From positions 30,903,041 through 30,967,040 of the forward strand of contig NC_091931.1 in assembly GCF_041260155.1 (NCBI RefSeq): 64,000 bases of DNA. Direction: 5' to 3'. Of this stretch, positions 1 to 11,605 are shown piece by piece. The first letter of the stretch is position 1; every line of letters begins with the position of its first letter. Source of the stretch: Ptychodera flava (taxonomy: Eukaryota > Hemichordata > Enteropneusta > Ptychoderidae). Position numbers and translations under genes: made by a program. The notes beneath the pieces were generated by a model that was given only the letters and a program-made list of their open reading frames with translations, was not told the DNA's origin and did no database searches.

Positions 1-255
1 AAAAAGCCAGCCCTACCCCATGTAATTTCTGTCCCCAATTTACATAACAATTACACAAATTGTTATGTAAATTAGCTGATACCCTTTCAGAAATTCCTGA
101 GAAGAATATTGCAGTGGTCTGGGGAGGGTCAAGTTTTAGAATGTCGGACAGGGGAGGGTCACACTTTAGACATGAGGATAGGGGAGGGTCGCATTTCACG
201 GTACAGGTGTGCACTGATTTCCCCGGCCCACCCCCTGTAATAACTGACGGCTCCC
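1..255. mobile_element. TIR DNA transposon, one end only (cut by window edge)
   Basis: This stretch matches the right end of the complete element at 54613-55969. The matching parts are GTTATGTAAATTAGCTGA, several GGGGAGGGTCA-type repeats, CGGTACAGGTGT, CCCCGGCCCA and a terminal GGCTCCC. The terminus is followed by TTA (256-258), which suits the 3-bp TWA target of PIF/Harbinger-type elements. The left end lies outside the window. No transposase is visible, so it is probably a non-autonomous copy. Superfamily assignment is an inference from terminus and target. Confidence 0.6.
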
Positions 256-644
256 TTACAATGCATTTGAATCCTCCTCCTCTCGGTCAGTCATCGATCA
301 TGCTCTGTAGGCTAACTGTTAGACCGTCAACTGGGCCAAGGGCTGAACTAAGTCGTTCACATTTTTGTGGTTTTTCTGTTGTTTTGGTATTTTTCTAACT
401 GGGGCCGACTTAGAGACGACCTACAATCTGTAGTGTCATGTAGTGACTGTCAGGAATCAGTATTTTCAGTTTACTTTGAACGAGCTACTTGGTTGCTGAC
501 CAAGGGTAAGGGAGTTAGGGATTCGTTAGGGAAAGTTGCCAATATCGCAGTGCTAAATATTCGACAAACGATAGCTGTCATGAGAAACGCTACGACACTC
601 AATTTTTAAGCGTTTGTATATGCCAAATATCACAGCACAAACTG

Positions 645-955
645 ATGCAGATTCAGATTCGGATTCAGAAATCTTTATTATCTCCTACAGAGAAATTTAC
701 ATGTGGTTTTTGACACCAATCACACAATACAACACAACAATTGTAAAACACAGCAAAACATTATAAACACAATTTACTTGGTATTACCCTAATTTTACTT
801 CAAGTTGTTTAAAATTGAAAAGAAATTCAGAATAAAACTCAACTTGTTTTCACAGCTCTACACTTTGGAATCCGTTCATGTATTCTCTTTAATCTACCGT
901 CGTCGCAGTTAATGACGTAACCCTTATTTTTTAGACATCTTCTTATTTCCAATTT
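645..955 (-). mobile_element. Possible LINE 3' end
   Basis: Read on the - strand, this region has a short open stretch (about 952-854), then an AATAAAGATTTCTGAATC-like end running into a (TCTGAA)-type tail. Such tails are common at 3' ends of CR1/L2-like LINEs. The open stretch is too short to place in a family. The assignment rests mainly on the tail. Confidence 0.35.
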
Positions 956-1708
956 TTTTTTGTGGTTACAAGACGTTGACAAACCAAACTTATTTTATGA
1001 CGAATCTTTTTTAGAGAATGATTTACCTATGGTTTATATGTCAATGTCACAGCATGGATTATTGATGATACCTTATTCCCACTATTACTCTTTGAAGTCA
1101 CTGTTTTTGAAAGACTTTCTCTCAAAAGGACAATTAGAGTAAGAATTGGTAGTACTTACCTTTATTGCCGAATCAAGCACAGATTGCTGTACCATTTCAG
1201 AAATTTCAGAGCAATAATACATATTTTCGGTGTCAGAAAAGGAGTATACGACGTAATGTATATTTTGATTTTGCAGGATCAATACAGATAATCTCAAGGA
1301 TCTTACTTTAAACTTAGATTTTTCTATCCGTATTTAATATTAATCGAAGCATGTTTCTTGGATTTCAATATTATTTCGACATCTATGGTAAAACCAGTTT
1401 CATTTCGGGGCTCTTCCCCGTATTACAAAGTTTCATTTTATGAAATTGTACATTATGATATAGAAGTTACACGATGTATTTATATTTGTATCAATGAAAT
1501 TGTACATTATGATATAGAAAGGTGATGTATTTGTACACCTACACAATCTCTGTAGCATTTAATGTTATGTAAACATGGGCATTATGAGCAACTGCCCTTA
1601 AACGATAGGACACCGCAGCTTCTCGACATTGTAATTCTTCCTTCCTTGACAAAAATACGTAACTTTCTATTTAGTCGCTTTCAACTTAAAAAGTTGTTGA
1701 TTTTGTAA

Positions 1709-2053
1709 CAGAGAGTTAAGGCAGTATGGCCCTTTGAAGTGAAATATTTAAACTGTCGCTCAACCATTGCTTTTGAAATTCTTTATTTCAAAAGCAGGAA
1801 TAAAAATTAGGGTCAAGTGCCAATTTTGGTACTAGAGAACTCCCCTAACATTCAACGAAGAAGGAAATTCAAATGGTCCATCACTACGTCAACTCTCAGG
1901 GAAAAAATAGATTTCCGGCTTTCACAGAAGCAAGGCGGCGAAAACTTAAATTACTCCACGATCTTGAAAATGAGCAAACAACCAGCACACCAGCGAAGGA
2001 TTGTAACAATCTGAGAGTATGAATATCTGTCCCGGAGGCGCATTGCAACTTAA
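1709..2053. mobile_element. Short MITE, family copy A
   Basis: It begins TTAAGGCAGTATG and ends CTGTCCCGGAGGCGCATT, roughly the inverse of its start. The interior shares AAGGCGG, a GTACTAGAGAA motif and a GAGAGT..GAATATCTGTCCC block with copies at 13540, 24200, 41199 and 49373. It is non-coding, about 340 bp. Confidence 0.6.
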
Positions 2054-2059
2054 TGAGGC

Positions 2060-5000
2060 ATTTTTTGAAGTGATTGTAAGTGCTTGTAAAACTATATACT
2101 TTCTCGTCATTGTTCTTCTTCTCTTGCATATGTGCACTGTAGCTCCACGATGGAGTAACTGTATGGTCTTGGCCTCGCTTTAGGTTTACTGACAGAAAAA
2201 GGACATACGCATGCCAGGTCCATCGATGAAAATTAATCTTTAAATTTAAATAAATCGCTGTATTTATTCTGATGTATATTTGTTGTTGCTGTTAAAGGAC
2301 TTGATCCCCGGAGTATGCATTTGGTTCGAATGAATTGGGTTTTTTCATCCAAATGTACGCACTTTCATGTCCAGGGTTTCTGGAATCACGATGAGTATGG
2401 CTCAAATGACAGTCAGTATCCGACTGAATTCAAGACACAATCATGTAGTAGTCTGTCCAGTCATTCACCCCATGAACAGCAGAGGACGAGCCAGAACGTC
2501 AAACAATAAAATGCAGAATCATAAATATGATGTGACTTTGAATTTTAATCACCCATCTCCTATTTAAAATTACCTTCGCTGCATTTAAGTTTAGTTGCAG
2601 TTCCACCAGCGTGCATTACCGACGCAGACCGAGCCTTTCATTCAGACAAACAAAAGCTTTGAAAAGAAAGGAAGGTGGAATTAAAAGTTCTCAAATTCTT
2701 AAATTTAGTATCATTCACTTGGTATAGTTTGCGCAATCTGACTGAATAGGCTATACTTAAATAAATTTATTTGCCTTGCTAAATCCAATAGGCATGCACA
2801 TGTACGATTATTTTGATGGGCTGTATTCCGCTGCTGAATTAGCAGTAACACAGAATTCAATTCAAGTTCGTGTCGTTTCGTAAAGACATCGCTTCAGATA
2901 TTTCGACACCACTTTAAGTGACGCATAAATTTTCTTTAAGAGTTTGTGATATTCTAATTTGTAACAGTAAAGGCCCTTTCGCTGCCTTTTTAAGTGGAAT
3001 AAATCCCAGACGAATAGTATTGCGACAGCTGTAGTCTTTTGATTTGTGCAGATTTGTGTTCTAAGACGCCGACTCAAGAAATGGTGAGAGGAAAGACAAT
3101 ATTGAAACACATATATGATTTTATCTAATTGGATGTCCGTGACTATTTTAGATTTGGGATTTGCATGGGCATCAGGGAGAGAACTGCGAGTTATGGATGA
3201 AAATGATCCGAAACTAATGAAATGTATGACTGGGCACTTGATATATCTACCAACTATACTGACTGCTACAAAAGTCAATTCCCCTAAATTGCATTATTGT
3301 TCTGATACTATAGTATCACGAACCCACAGTTGCACACGTATAATTATATACACTGATACGTCTGTTATCCAGCAGTTCGGCATTTATAACTGTGTAAAGC
3401 TGCACGACTGTAAGACACGGTAGCTGTGGACAAATCTTTCAAATCTACAAGTATTTTCTTGCATTCTCGAATAGTAAGGTTTATTGACATTGTAAATTGC
3501 CCATTCATTGAGAAAGTCCTTGTATCTGACATTGATTGGCAATTCAGTTGCAACACTGCAGTGCTCTAAACTGCACGCCCAATTACGCATGGACTTACTT
3601 TCATGTCTTCAGCTTGTTACGAAGAAACACTATCCATTTGGAAGAGGAACTTTGATCCTGTCTCTTTGAACTGCATACAAATGACTTTATGCCTTTGCAT
3701 ACTCTGTCTAATATCACTGTCATCAAACTGCTACGTGCCCATTCCACCCTGCATCTTTGAATATTTGGTAAACCACAGCTGACCACCCCAAGCTTAATTG
3801 ACATTATTAAAATGAAAATATCGGAATTTCCAAAGTTTATTTAATATGGAGATAGTAGATCTTAAAGACTGCCAAAACCCAAGCTATACCAACGCCCCAT
3901 TTGTCGGGAAATTTGGAAATTCGACGAAAATGCAGAGACACAAGGAGGAATCAAGGCAGGGGGAGGCGGGGAAAAGGATCAGAAGAGGTTAAAGTGTCTA
4001 CTTTTAGAGAAAGGATAGACAATGTTGCTTGTGAGGCTATTCCTCCTCCATGGTTTGAGATATGCCGTTTGTTCAGACATTCTGCTGGTAGAGTAGAGAA
4101 TTAATTTTACTGAGGCAGTGATTTGATATCAGAAGAATGAATATGGTGACACAAATTGTGGCCGTTCATCTCATTTGAAAGAGAAGATTCGATGAGAATG
4201 AATTTTCAATGATGCCGGATGAACGATTGTTGTAACAGAGACACCTGCATAGACAGAGCGGAGTCAGTATATGCATGGACATACCACTGTGGTACGTCCA
4301 TGGTACATGTTAACAACTTCAACCCACATGATACGTTGAAATGTTGCTTGCATTAGAAACTTTACAGGCTACCTATAACAACACTCTGTGCAATGCTGTC
4401 ATATGCAAGAACTTGCCCCTGTAAATTTGTATATAATATGCCATAGTCAATTTCTCTACTGTCGGTCAGGAAGATAGATGAAGTGTGTCATGAAGTAAAT
4501 GTTGATCGGCCATATCCGCGTAACAGTGTTCGTCCACGAGTTGCTCGAAAACAGTATCTTTCCCAGGCTACATGCCATTATGCTCTCGGGGTTACAGTAA
4601 GGGCAAGTCTACATGTGTATATATCAATGATACAGTATATTCGGCGTGTGAGATGACCCAGTGAACTATCAAACTGTGGTAATTCTCATTAACCATGTGA
4701 TCAATAGAACGAAAATGCGCGACCAATCTAATGTTCACTTGCATAGGATTTATTACTATGAAGTTGGTATATGATATGTATATAAAGGGAAAGACAGTAA
4801 ATTTAATTTAAAATGATGTAAAAATGAAATTCCTCCAAGATACTTTTGAAAATATGGTAGATTGCTGTGATAGAATGTTTTTCTTCTAACACATAGTTTT
4901 AAAGTCTGTAAGTCTCATCCATTAAACACCTTTAAGCACGGAAGGGAAGTGATGGACTCAAAATTGGTAATAGGAGCATGGTCAACACGCCCTCTCCCGT
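2060..5000. other. No supported gene
   Basis: Only short overlapping open frames on both strands were seen, with no splice-consistent exon, domain or repeat structure that could be named. It may hold regulatory or 5' leader sequence for gene 1, whose first ATG is at 5103, but nothing in the sequence proves this. Confidence 0.4.
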
Positions 5001-5102
5001 CCTCCATCCGTGGAGTGTAACCACAACATATCAAGGCGCAACTTGTATTTTTCTGTCTCATATAATTTGTCAGCAAAGCCGTACACATCAACTCTCGCAA
5101 TC

Positions 5103-5403
5103 ATGGCGGATATGACACATAAGATTAGTGTCTTTGTGAAACTTTCGACATTTCAGACATCAGCAGACAAGGTGAAGTTGTTACTGGAAGACATTGCCCG
5201 AAAGTACAGCGAGACCGTAAATGTCCGGGTGGAGAACTACGCAGGGATTACCGCCAGTGATAGCACAGCTGTTACGCACACTGTGGTGATTGTGATCGAT
5301 ACCTGGCAAAGTCGAGTCTGCATCACGCCTTCTAGACAAGACAGCATGAGTGACCTGAGAGATGAAATAGGCCTGCTCACTGATCAAGTAACACGACCAC
5401 GGG
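5103..5403 (+). CDS. Gene 1 exon 1
   Basis: It codes for about 100 residues starting MADMTHKISVFVKLS and ends one base into a glycine codon at the donor CGGG|GTAAGT. Spliced to 5778 the codon is completed as GGC and the frame stays open. No signal peptide is evident, so the product is probably cytosolic. Confidence 0.65.
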
Positions 5404-6931
5404 GTAAGTGGAATAACGTCTCTGGGATACGTGTATCCACGCTAAATGACATACTACAGTAATCTGCCGTTCTTTCAAATGCCAAATTTAACACGTTTGA
5501 TGAAGCTGCGTCCTGCTCTCTACACCCAACTAAAATACATCTATTCAAATACCCATTTTAACCATATCGTGTAAACCCTTAAAAACACTCGCTCAAATAT
5601 AAAAAATTGAATATGTCATCGTGAATGCTACGGCTGAAAATTGACAAACGAGTGGTACGTCCCGTATGTCGAGGAGCTTTTATGCTCTTTCTTGATCTAG
5701 AAGCTTGTGAGTTTAATAGTGAAGATTTCAAATAAAACTACTATTTCATTAAAATAAATATTATTCGTTCTTTTCAGGCTCAATATTAATAGTACTGTAT
5801 GGCGATGACAAGTCCCGAGGAATGGACGAAGATAAGCTGGTTGCTGATCCCTGGCTAAGAGTTTGGAAGCACGCAGATGAACAGGCATACGCCATGGCTA
5901 CAGATGCAAGAATTTTCTCAATCGTCGATAAATTCAATATGAAACAGGAAACTGCCATTGTCGACTACTTTAAGAAACTAATCGTCTTTCCAGCGACCAT
6001 CATGCCCGTTCGACGTGCTTCAAATGTTCTCGTCATTGGACCCGAAAACGCTAAAGGTATCTCTGAAACACGTCTGTTCAACACCAACCCCCTAATGATG
6101 ACCAAAACACTGCGGCAAAGTGGTAAACTTAACATCGAGGGTTCCCTACATCTGCCGCACGCTGACCAAGAAGTCGGGTTTGCAAACGCCACCTTGAAAA
6201 CATATTCCATCTACCTACCGACGTCAATGATGGGACGTGGATCAGTTCACAAGGACTCGCAAACTTGTTGTGACTACCGATCTCTCAGTAAGGGTAACTT
6301 TTTGAAGAATGGCTTTAGCAACTTGCTTGACCTCTCGTGCCTTTCCCTTCCTCTAATGTCCTGGATGAAGCGTTTTCCAACATTTCAGAGAATTATTCTT
6401 TTTTTCAATTGCGAAAAATGCTTCGTAGAGACCCTAGACGACATTGACGACCTTGGAAGACGCCTACATCGGATATTAAGTAAGTTTGTACGACGGGTTT
6501 TCGGAACAAGTTTTGTTAAAGCCCTAGTAATGCTAGCTTTTGAAGATAATTTCACTATTTTTATTTTGAATGTGAACCATAATTCCTTGTTCTTCTTCCT
6601 TCAGAATGTTGATATACATAGTATCCAGCTTGTCAACTCAGCCCCTGTGGTTGTAAACTGCATTGTTATTGTTGAAAAGTGACTTCTGGTTCGGACTATA
6701 ATTCAATGTAAACAATAAAAATGCATTCTACACATTTGAACGCTAAGTTGACAAGCTAAATCGTGGGTGTTTCAACATTCTTTCGGGAGTAGAATAAGAA
6801 ATTGCAATTGATATATGAAATAAAAATAATGAAAAAATCCTCCAAAGTTAGCATTACTGGGGCTTTAATATTTTATTATGATTCACATAACACTGAGTTT
6901 TCAGTCACTAGTGGGAAAACATTCTAGCAGC

Positions 6932-7018
<87 letters not shown>

Positions 7019-7402
7019 TAGATAGATACGTGTTGGGAATTATGATATCTTTGACAACAATTAAAGAAAATAAAAAGGACAAAGGACAGAAAAAAAGACA
7101 AAAGCAAATCTAAAGTAACCTGGTACTTTTTTCAGGAAAGTTGAACATTAAATGCAACGGAGACATCCTACCCTTGATGGTCGGCAAACCCCCTTCTAAG
7201 GATTGCACAGAGAGAACCCCATCCTCATCACTCACACATGCTATGTATGAATGTTTGAAGGACTTGATCGACCGAGAAACTGGTCTCAGCGAAGAAGAAT
7301 TACAGAGGAAAAGAGAACGCCTCGACATCTGTAGCAAAGAGCCGGATCTTCTGGCTCAAATGTACGATATACACGCGTTCCATCCACAAAGATCATCCAA
7401 AG
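5103..7402 (+). CDS. Gene 1: unrecognised multi-exon protein, 3' end uncertain
   Basis: I do not recognise the family. The model has exons 5103-5403, 5778-6287 and 7136-7402. The ATG at 5103 is the first in-frame ATG and has a G at +4. Introns are phase 1 and GT-AG: donor GGGTAAGT, acceptor TTCTTTTCAG; donor CAGTAAGG, acceptor TTTTTTCAG. Exons 1-2 encode alternating hydrophobic strands and amphipathic helices (VVIVIDTW near residue 62, then SILIVLYGDD just after the first junction), which suggests an alpha/beta domain of Rossmann or TIR-like type; that is inference only. Exon 3 encodes a charged helical segment and ends with a phase-1 donor (AAAGGTAATT), so at least one more exon is needed. 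Alternatively the frame of exon 2 stays open to a stop at 6682, followed by AATAAA at 6714. Both forms could exist. Downstream DNA is LINE-rich. Confidence 0.6.
5778..6287 (+). CDS. Gene 1 exon 2
   Basis: The acceptor is a good pyrimidine tract ending TTTTCAG. The exon opens SILIVLYGDDKS and continues with a helical stretch (DPWLRVWKHADEQAYAM). The chosen donor is CTCA|GTAAGG. If that donor is skipped the frame remains open through 6682, a read-through of about 130 codons, which could be real or chance. Confidence 0.6.
6389..6479 (+). CDS. Possible exon inside gene 1
   Basis: It is flanked by TTTCAG and by GTAAGT and is open in the same frame as exon 2. It encodes a strand-helix pattern (CFVETLDDIDDLGRRLHRIL). 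Its phases (0 in, 1 out) do not fit cleanly with the neighbouring exons 5778-6287 or 6605-6682. It is therefore either part of a long unspliced terminal exon or an exon of a different isoform. Confidence 0.3.
6605..6682 (+). CDS. Alternative terminal exon of gene 1 family
   Basis: It is preceded by a strong acceptor (CTTCTTCCTTCAG) and reads 25 codons to TGA. AATAAA follows at 6714-6719. A clear homologue lies at 58306-58381: both share the SIQL..N and C-I-I-K pattern, the same stop position and similar sequence just after the stop. Similarity fades upstream of the acceptor, which supports an exon boundary here. It is probably a C-terminal beta strand region. Confidence 0.55.
   Translation, partial: NVDIHSIQLVNSAPVVVNCIVIVEK
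6714..6719 (+). terminator. Polyadenylation signal AATAAA
   Basis: A canonical AATAAA hexamer lies 32 bases after the stop at 6682. It supports transcript termination after the 6605-6682 exon. Confidence 0.5.
6935..7015. repeat. (GA)n microsatellite
   Basis: About 40 uninterrupted GA units lie within the intron ahead of gene 1 exon 3. Apparent leucine-serine reading frames through it are artefacts. Confidence 0.95.
7136..7402 (+). CDS. Gene 1 exon 3
   Basis: The acceptor is CTTTTTTCAG. It opens KLNIKCNGDILPL and ends HPQRSSK at a phase-1 donor AAAG|GTAATT. It contains a charged predicted helix (EEELQRKRERL). The last 64 bases and the donor are repeated in degenerate form at 13447-13511. A LINE tail begins within 30 bases of the donor, so the true next exon could be far downstream. 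Confidence 0.6.
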
Positions 7403-7419
7403 GTAATTACTATCATGAT

Positions 7420-8480
7420 TATTATTATTATTAATCTTTCTTTAAACTCGATAACTCCATAGGTGAAACACCTGTTTTCTTCATGGCGATCGAATAGATA
7501 AAAGAAAATTATTTAACAACACAAAAAACTTGAAAACACAAAAACACAGAAGTACAAATAGCAAGAAAAACTACGAAGAAGCATCAGACAAGTAAATAGA
7601 ATACGGAAAATTATTACAAGATTTCTTAAAACTGGTCAGTGACTCGGACTCCCTGATTGCTTTTGGGAGATTCACATCCGCAACAGACAAGGTGTTTTGA
7701 TAAAGAATTGTACGTGTTTTGGGAACTTTAAGGAGGTTCTGATTGGAAGAACGAAGTGATCTGGAAGGGATATAATTATTGAACATACTGGTTATGCAGT
7801 CAGGGGTTTGATTTTGAGTTGCTCTGTAAATTTGGACCATTCGCTTAAAACGGAGTTTCAAGTTAATGGGCAGCCGATGAAGCTGATTATACATTTGATA
7901 AGCGGAAAGAGGCGGAACAGTGTCAAGAATAAGTCTCATTGCACGTCTCTATAGACGCTCCAAAGAATAGATATTGCTGGTAGTAAAGCACAATTAGAAC
8001 AGTAATGGATGTGTGGTGTGATGAAACTAATAGAATTAGCTTGCGGGAGAGGAGAGGAAGAATTTTTTCGATGCGTACCAATAGAAACAATTTGGAATTG
8101 ATTTTGTTTTGAAATGTATTCACACCAGTCTATGTTATTAGAAATAGTGACCCCTAGTAACATCTCTGATAAGACGCGGTCAATAGTTTTACCAGCCAAA
8201 GTGAGGTTGAAGTTTTCACTGTCAATGTGCCGTCTCTTCTGAAAAGTTGTGATGATGATTGATTTTGTCTTAGTGGGATTGATACAAAGTTTGTTAGTAA
8301 GACACCTATTGTCAACTATTTTTAGATCAGCGTTCAGTAAAGTAGATATGGTGTTTAAGGATTTGTTTGACACATGAAGTGTGGTATCGTCTGCAAAGGC
8401 AGTACAGGATAAATTTTAAAGGTGAAGGGGCAAATCGTTAACATAAATTAAATCTGATTTAATCCGTACCAGGCGTATTT
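7420..8480 (-). mobile_element. 5'-truncated CR1/L2-like LINE (RT C-terminal half)
   Basis: Read on the - strand it begins in the reverse transcriptase palm (LIYVNDLPL, then the catalytic FADDTTL near 8395). It continues through the region after the palm (LNADLKIVDNRCLTNKLCIN) and the C-terminal domain ending in SSNQNLLKVPKTRT and SLTSFKKS. The 3' end is a (TTA)n-type tail at 7420-7435. The frame is broken between 7936 and 7939, and near 8405. It inserted just behind gene 1 exon 3. It is a dead 5'-truncated copy. Confidence 0.8.
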
Positions 8481-8904
8481 TCTTATCAAGCATGATTAGA
8501 CACCAACCGCCATTGATCTTTCAGATTGTTCTTTTCAAGTCTTACGCTTATCATTGACACTTTACTCTTGAGATTTCGTTCGTGTTGTTTTTGCATTTGT
8601 GAATTCAGTTGTGTAAGATTTTCAAACTCTTTATCTTGCTGGCGGGAGGATGTTGGGAATCACGTGTATGGTGTAGCTCCGCCCACCAACTGCCTTACTA
8701 ATTATGTAGATTATGCATTGGGCGTGTCATTAGTTAGTCGTGTCATTCATTGATTCTAATGATTATTCATACTACACTGTATATATGGACCTGTGATAGT
8801 AATAAAGGTTAGGATTTGAACTTGGTCATAATAAGACACAATACAAAGCTGTCTCCGGCCTATTCTGTCTCTCTCTAAACAGAACCTATCCCCAAGTGTG
8901 GACC

Positions 8905-9470
8905 CCACATTTGTTGAGATTTCTCTCTCGAAAGCTACCTTCATGTTATAAAAAACCCAGATCACAGATCAGCCCTGTTCAAGTTACGCATTAGTGCACA
9001 CATACTACACATAGAAACAGGTAGATATAGAAACCTTTATGTCATAGACAGAGCATGCCCAATTTCCAAAACAAACAAGTAGAAGATGAGATACATTTTC
9101 TTTTTCATTGCAAAGGCTACACAGACATTAGACATGATTTTTTCAGTAAACTAAACATTTGTAAAAACGCATTCAGAGGCACACAAGACCTTGTAAGCAT
9201 CTTTTCAAGGACAGATAAAGCATCACTATGTGAATTGGGAAAATACATACATACATGTTTTAAACTCAGACAAGAAAAAATGAAAAAGACAAAGTAAACT
9301 ATTTATGAACCTTTAATATGTTGACCTCATGTATAGATATTTCTATTTATATATATATATTATATATACTCTTTCATTATTGTTTTTGCAAAACCTTTAT
9401 TGTACTTTATGATCAAGATCCCAACTGGGATACGATTTCAATAAAGGCTTACTTTACTTTACTTTACATA
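8905..9470 (+). mobile_element. LINE 3' end (C-terminal zinc-finger-like segment)
   Basis: It encodes the typical C-terminal end of a LINE ORF2: LFKLRISAH then IETGRYRNL, and after a frameshift VEDEIHFLFHCKGYTDIR, to a stop at 9297. An untranslated tail follows, ending CAATAAAGG and (CTTTA)n near 9440-9470. It is 5'-truncated. The clade is not determined. Confidence 0.7.
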
Positions 9471-9479
9471 AATTATAAA

Positions 9480-9653
9480 GAGCAATGACCCAAGTGAGCT
9501 AAAACTGCTGAGCCAACGATGTTTCCACGATCGATTTCTTTAGTCCATGAGTTGAAAAGACCAACAAGTGTACTTTCACAAGAGTGTTTGGCGCGAAATC
9601 CAAGTACAGGAAGTACATTTATTGGCCTGTATTTCCCAGGTTCATCTATTGGA
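9480..9653 (-). mobile_element. LINE RT fragment, distal part
   Basis: The - strand reads EPGKYRPINVLPVLG and then GFRAKHSCESTLVGLF, canonical RT motifs 1-2 of a LINE. It is the continuation of the fragment at 11525-11605; a repeat has been inserted between them. Confidence 0.7.
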
Positions 9654-9714
9654 CCTTTTTAGCTCACGTGTTCACATGTGGGCTTAAATGTCATAGCGAT
9701 GTCTGTCTGTCTGC

Positions 9715-9756
<42 letters not shown>

Positions 9757-11530
9757 GTGTGTGTGTCTGTCTGTCTGTTGACACGATAACTCAAAAACGC
9801 TTGAACAGATTCAAGTCAGATTTGGTACACAGGTATCATATGCTACTTGCAGGAACTGATTAGATTTTGGTTAGTGTGGCTTGCATATTAATGAAGTTAT
9901 GATATATCATTTTTCTCCGTACAATGGTTTCCCTAGTGTAGACATATATCAAGACATACTGCACAAGATTTCATGAATCTTTTCACAGATGACAATCTCA
10001 TACCTTTATGATGATACTGTGAGTGTCATATCAATTATCCACTCATTTAAATATTTATTGAACTTATGTTATTAGTGACATAACTCTGAAATTCCTGCAC
10101 CAAACTTGATGATACGTGCAACAAATATTGATCTTATATATATCTAATTATACTTAGAAGAATTGAGCAGTCTCAAGTTAATAAAGAGCTCATTTGCATA
10201 TTTTATGAAGTTTTATAATTAGTCGTATAACTCCTATATAGCTGCACCAAATTTGATGAATTCTGCTGCAGATACTGATCTGACTAATATCTAACTGTGG
10301 TGTAAAGCACTTAGAACTGTCAAGTTAATTAAGGGTTCATTTGCATATTAAATAAACTTTGTAATTAGGTATATAACTCTGAAATTGTGGCACCCAAGTC
10401 AGTGAAATCTGGTACAGATATTGATGTGATAAATATCTAATTGTACTGAGAAGCATTTGGCAGTGTCAAGATAACAAATAGCTCATTTGCATATTTTATC
10501 AAGTTTTTTTTAATTAGTCATATACCTGCTGCAGATACTGATCCGACAGATATCTAATTGTGGTCTGAAGCATTTAGTTGTGTGGAGTTAATTAAGGGTT
10601 CATTTGCATATTTAATGAACTTTATAATTAGTGATATTACTCCAAATTTACAGCATTACATTTGATGAAACTTGTTACACATATTGATCTGATAAATATT
10701 TTATTGTACTGAGAAGAATTGGGCGTGTCAAGTTAATGATTAGCTCATTTACATATTAAATAAAGTTTTGTAATTAGTGATTTAACTCTGAGAGTACTGT
10801 GAAAAGTTTATGAACCTGCTACAGATAATGATATAACAGATTGTTCTTATTACACGCCTCACACGGGTGTCGATTATATTGGTGGCATGAATAGGATTTA
10901 TTGACAGGAATATCGAAGAATATAATACAATCAATCCTCGTCAGAGATAGATACTCTTGCAGTAGACCGTATACACGTCTAGTCTTATTAGTAGTCTGTC
11001 TTTCACTCCGCGTGGTGTGCTCAATTGAACTGCTGTCAGAATGTACAATGTCTGTCTTTGTTCTTGTGTTTTGGTATGTTTGGTAAGTGATTATCCTGAG
11101 GTCTGCAAATGTTGCGTAATATCTCCTTGCTCGTTGTTTTGTCACTTTAAAATGAGACAGGTCAAAGGTACAATTGTTTTACACAACTTCATAACAGTAA
11201 AAAAGTATGCAGTAATTCATGTCAACTGTACTATTTCATGCGTCCATTAGTGTCTGATAAATGTCAATATATGTCGAGTCATCAGCAGTCGATTTCAATG
11301 CTTGATAACTAAGTTTGTAATTTTGTCAAACTCAAAATCAGTAAAAGTCGTTTGCATATAACACGTCATTCCTTCCATTAAGGGGTCACATTAGTAGGTC
11401 CAGTTGTTCTGTTGAATAAATGCTAAAATTTTCCGGTCTGTTTACTGGATATCCAACATTCTGTGAAGCGTTCTACTATTAATGAACCTGTTGTAAAACA
11501 CGTGAGCACATTCAGTTCACATCTGGTTTA
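9654..11530. repeat. CACGTG-ended interspersed repeat, copy 1
   Basis: It starts TTTTTAGCTCACGTG and ends near AAAACACGTGAGCAC...ATCTGG. The 5' part has GTCTGTCTGT plus (GT)n, then ACACGATAACTCAAAAACGC. The body consists of diverged tandem units containing CATTTGCATATT. A second copy is at 43722-45455. This copy carries about 600 bp of extra DNA (about 10841-11449) absent from copy 2. It has no coding capacity and sits inside a LINE RT sequence. Confidence 0.75.
9717..9771. repeat. (GT)n microsatellite
   Basis: A GT run sits inside the 5' part of the CACGTG-ended repeat. The equivalent run in the second copy is at 43781-43818. Confidence 0.9.
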
Positions 11531-11605
11531 TAGATTGGACTAACACAAGCAAATTTCCATAAAGGTGGAAACTGACCTTTGATAATGCAGAAGTTAAGTG
11601 CATAC
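11525..11605 (-). mobile_element. LINE RT fragment, proximal part
   Basis: The - strand reads NFCIIKGQFPPLWKFACVSP followed by IYKP, the segment that precedes the YRPI motif in LINE RT. Joined in concept with 9480-9653, it shows that the CACGTG repeat landed in an older LINE. Confidence 0.65.

Noticed and set aside
2862..3278. 138-codon frame on the - strand and 102-codon frame on +
   Set aside because: They overlap each other, with no domain, no splice context and no homologue recognised.
6901..7107. Leu/Ser-repeat frame on the - strand
   Set aside because: It is produced by the (GA)n tract.
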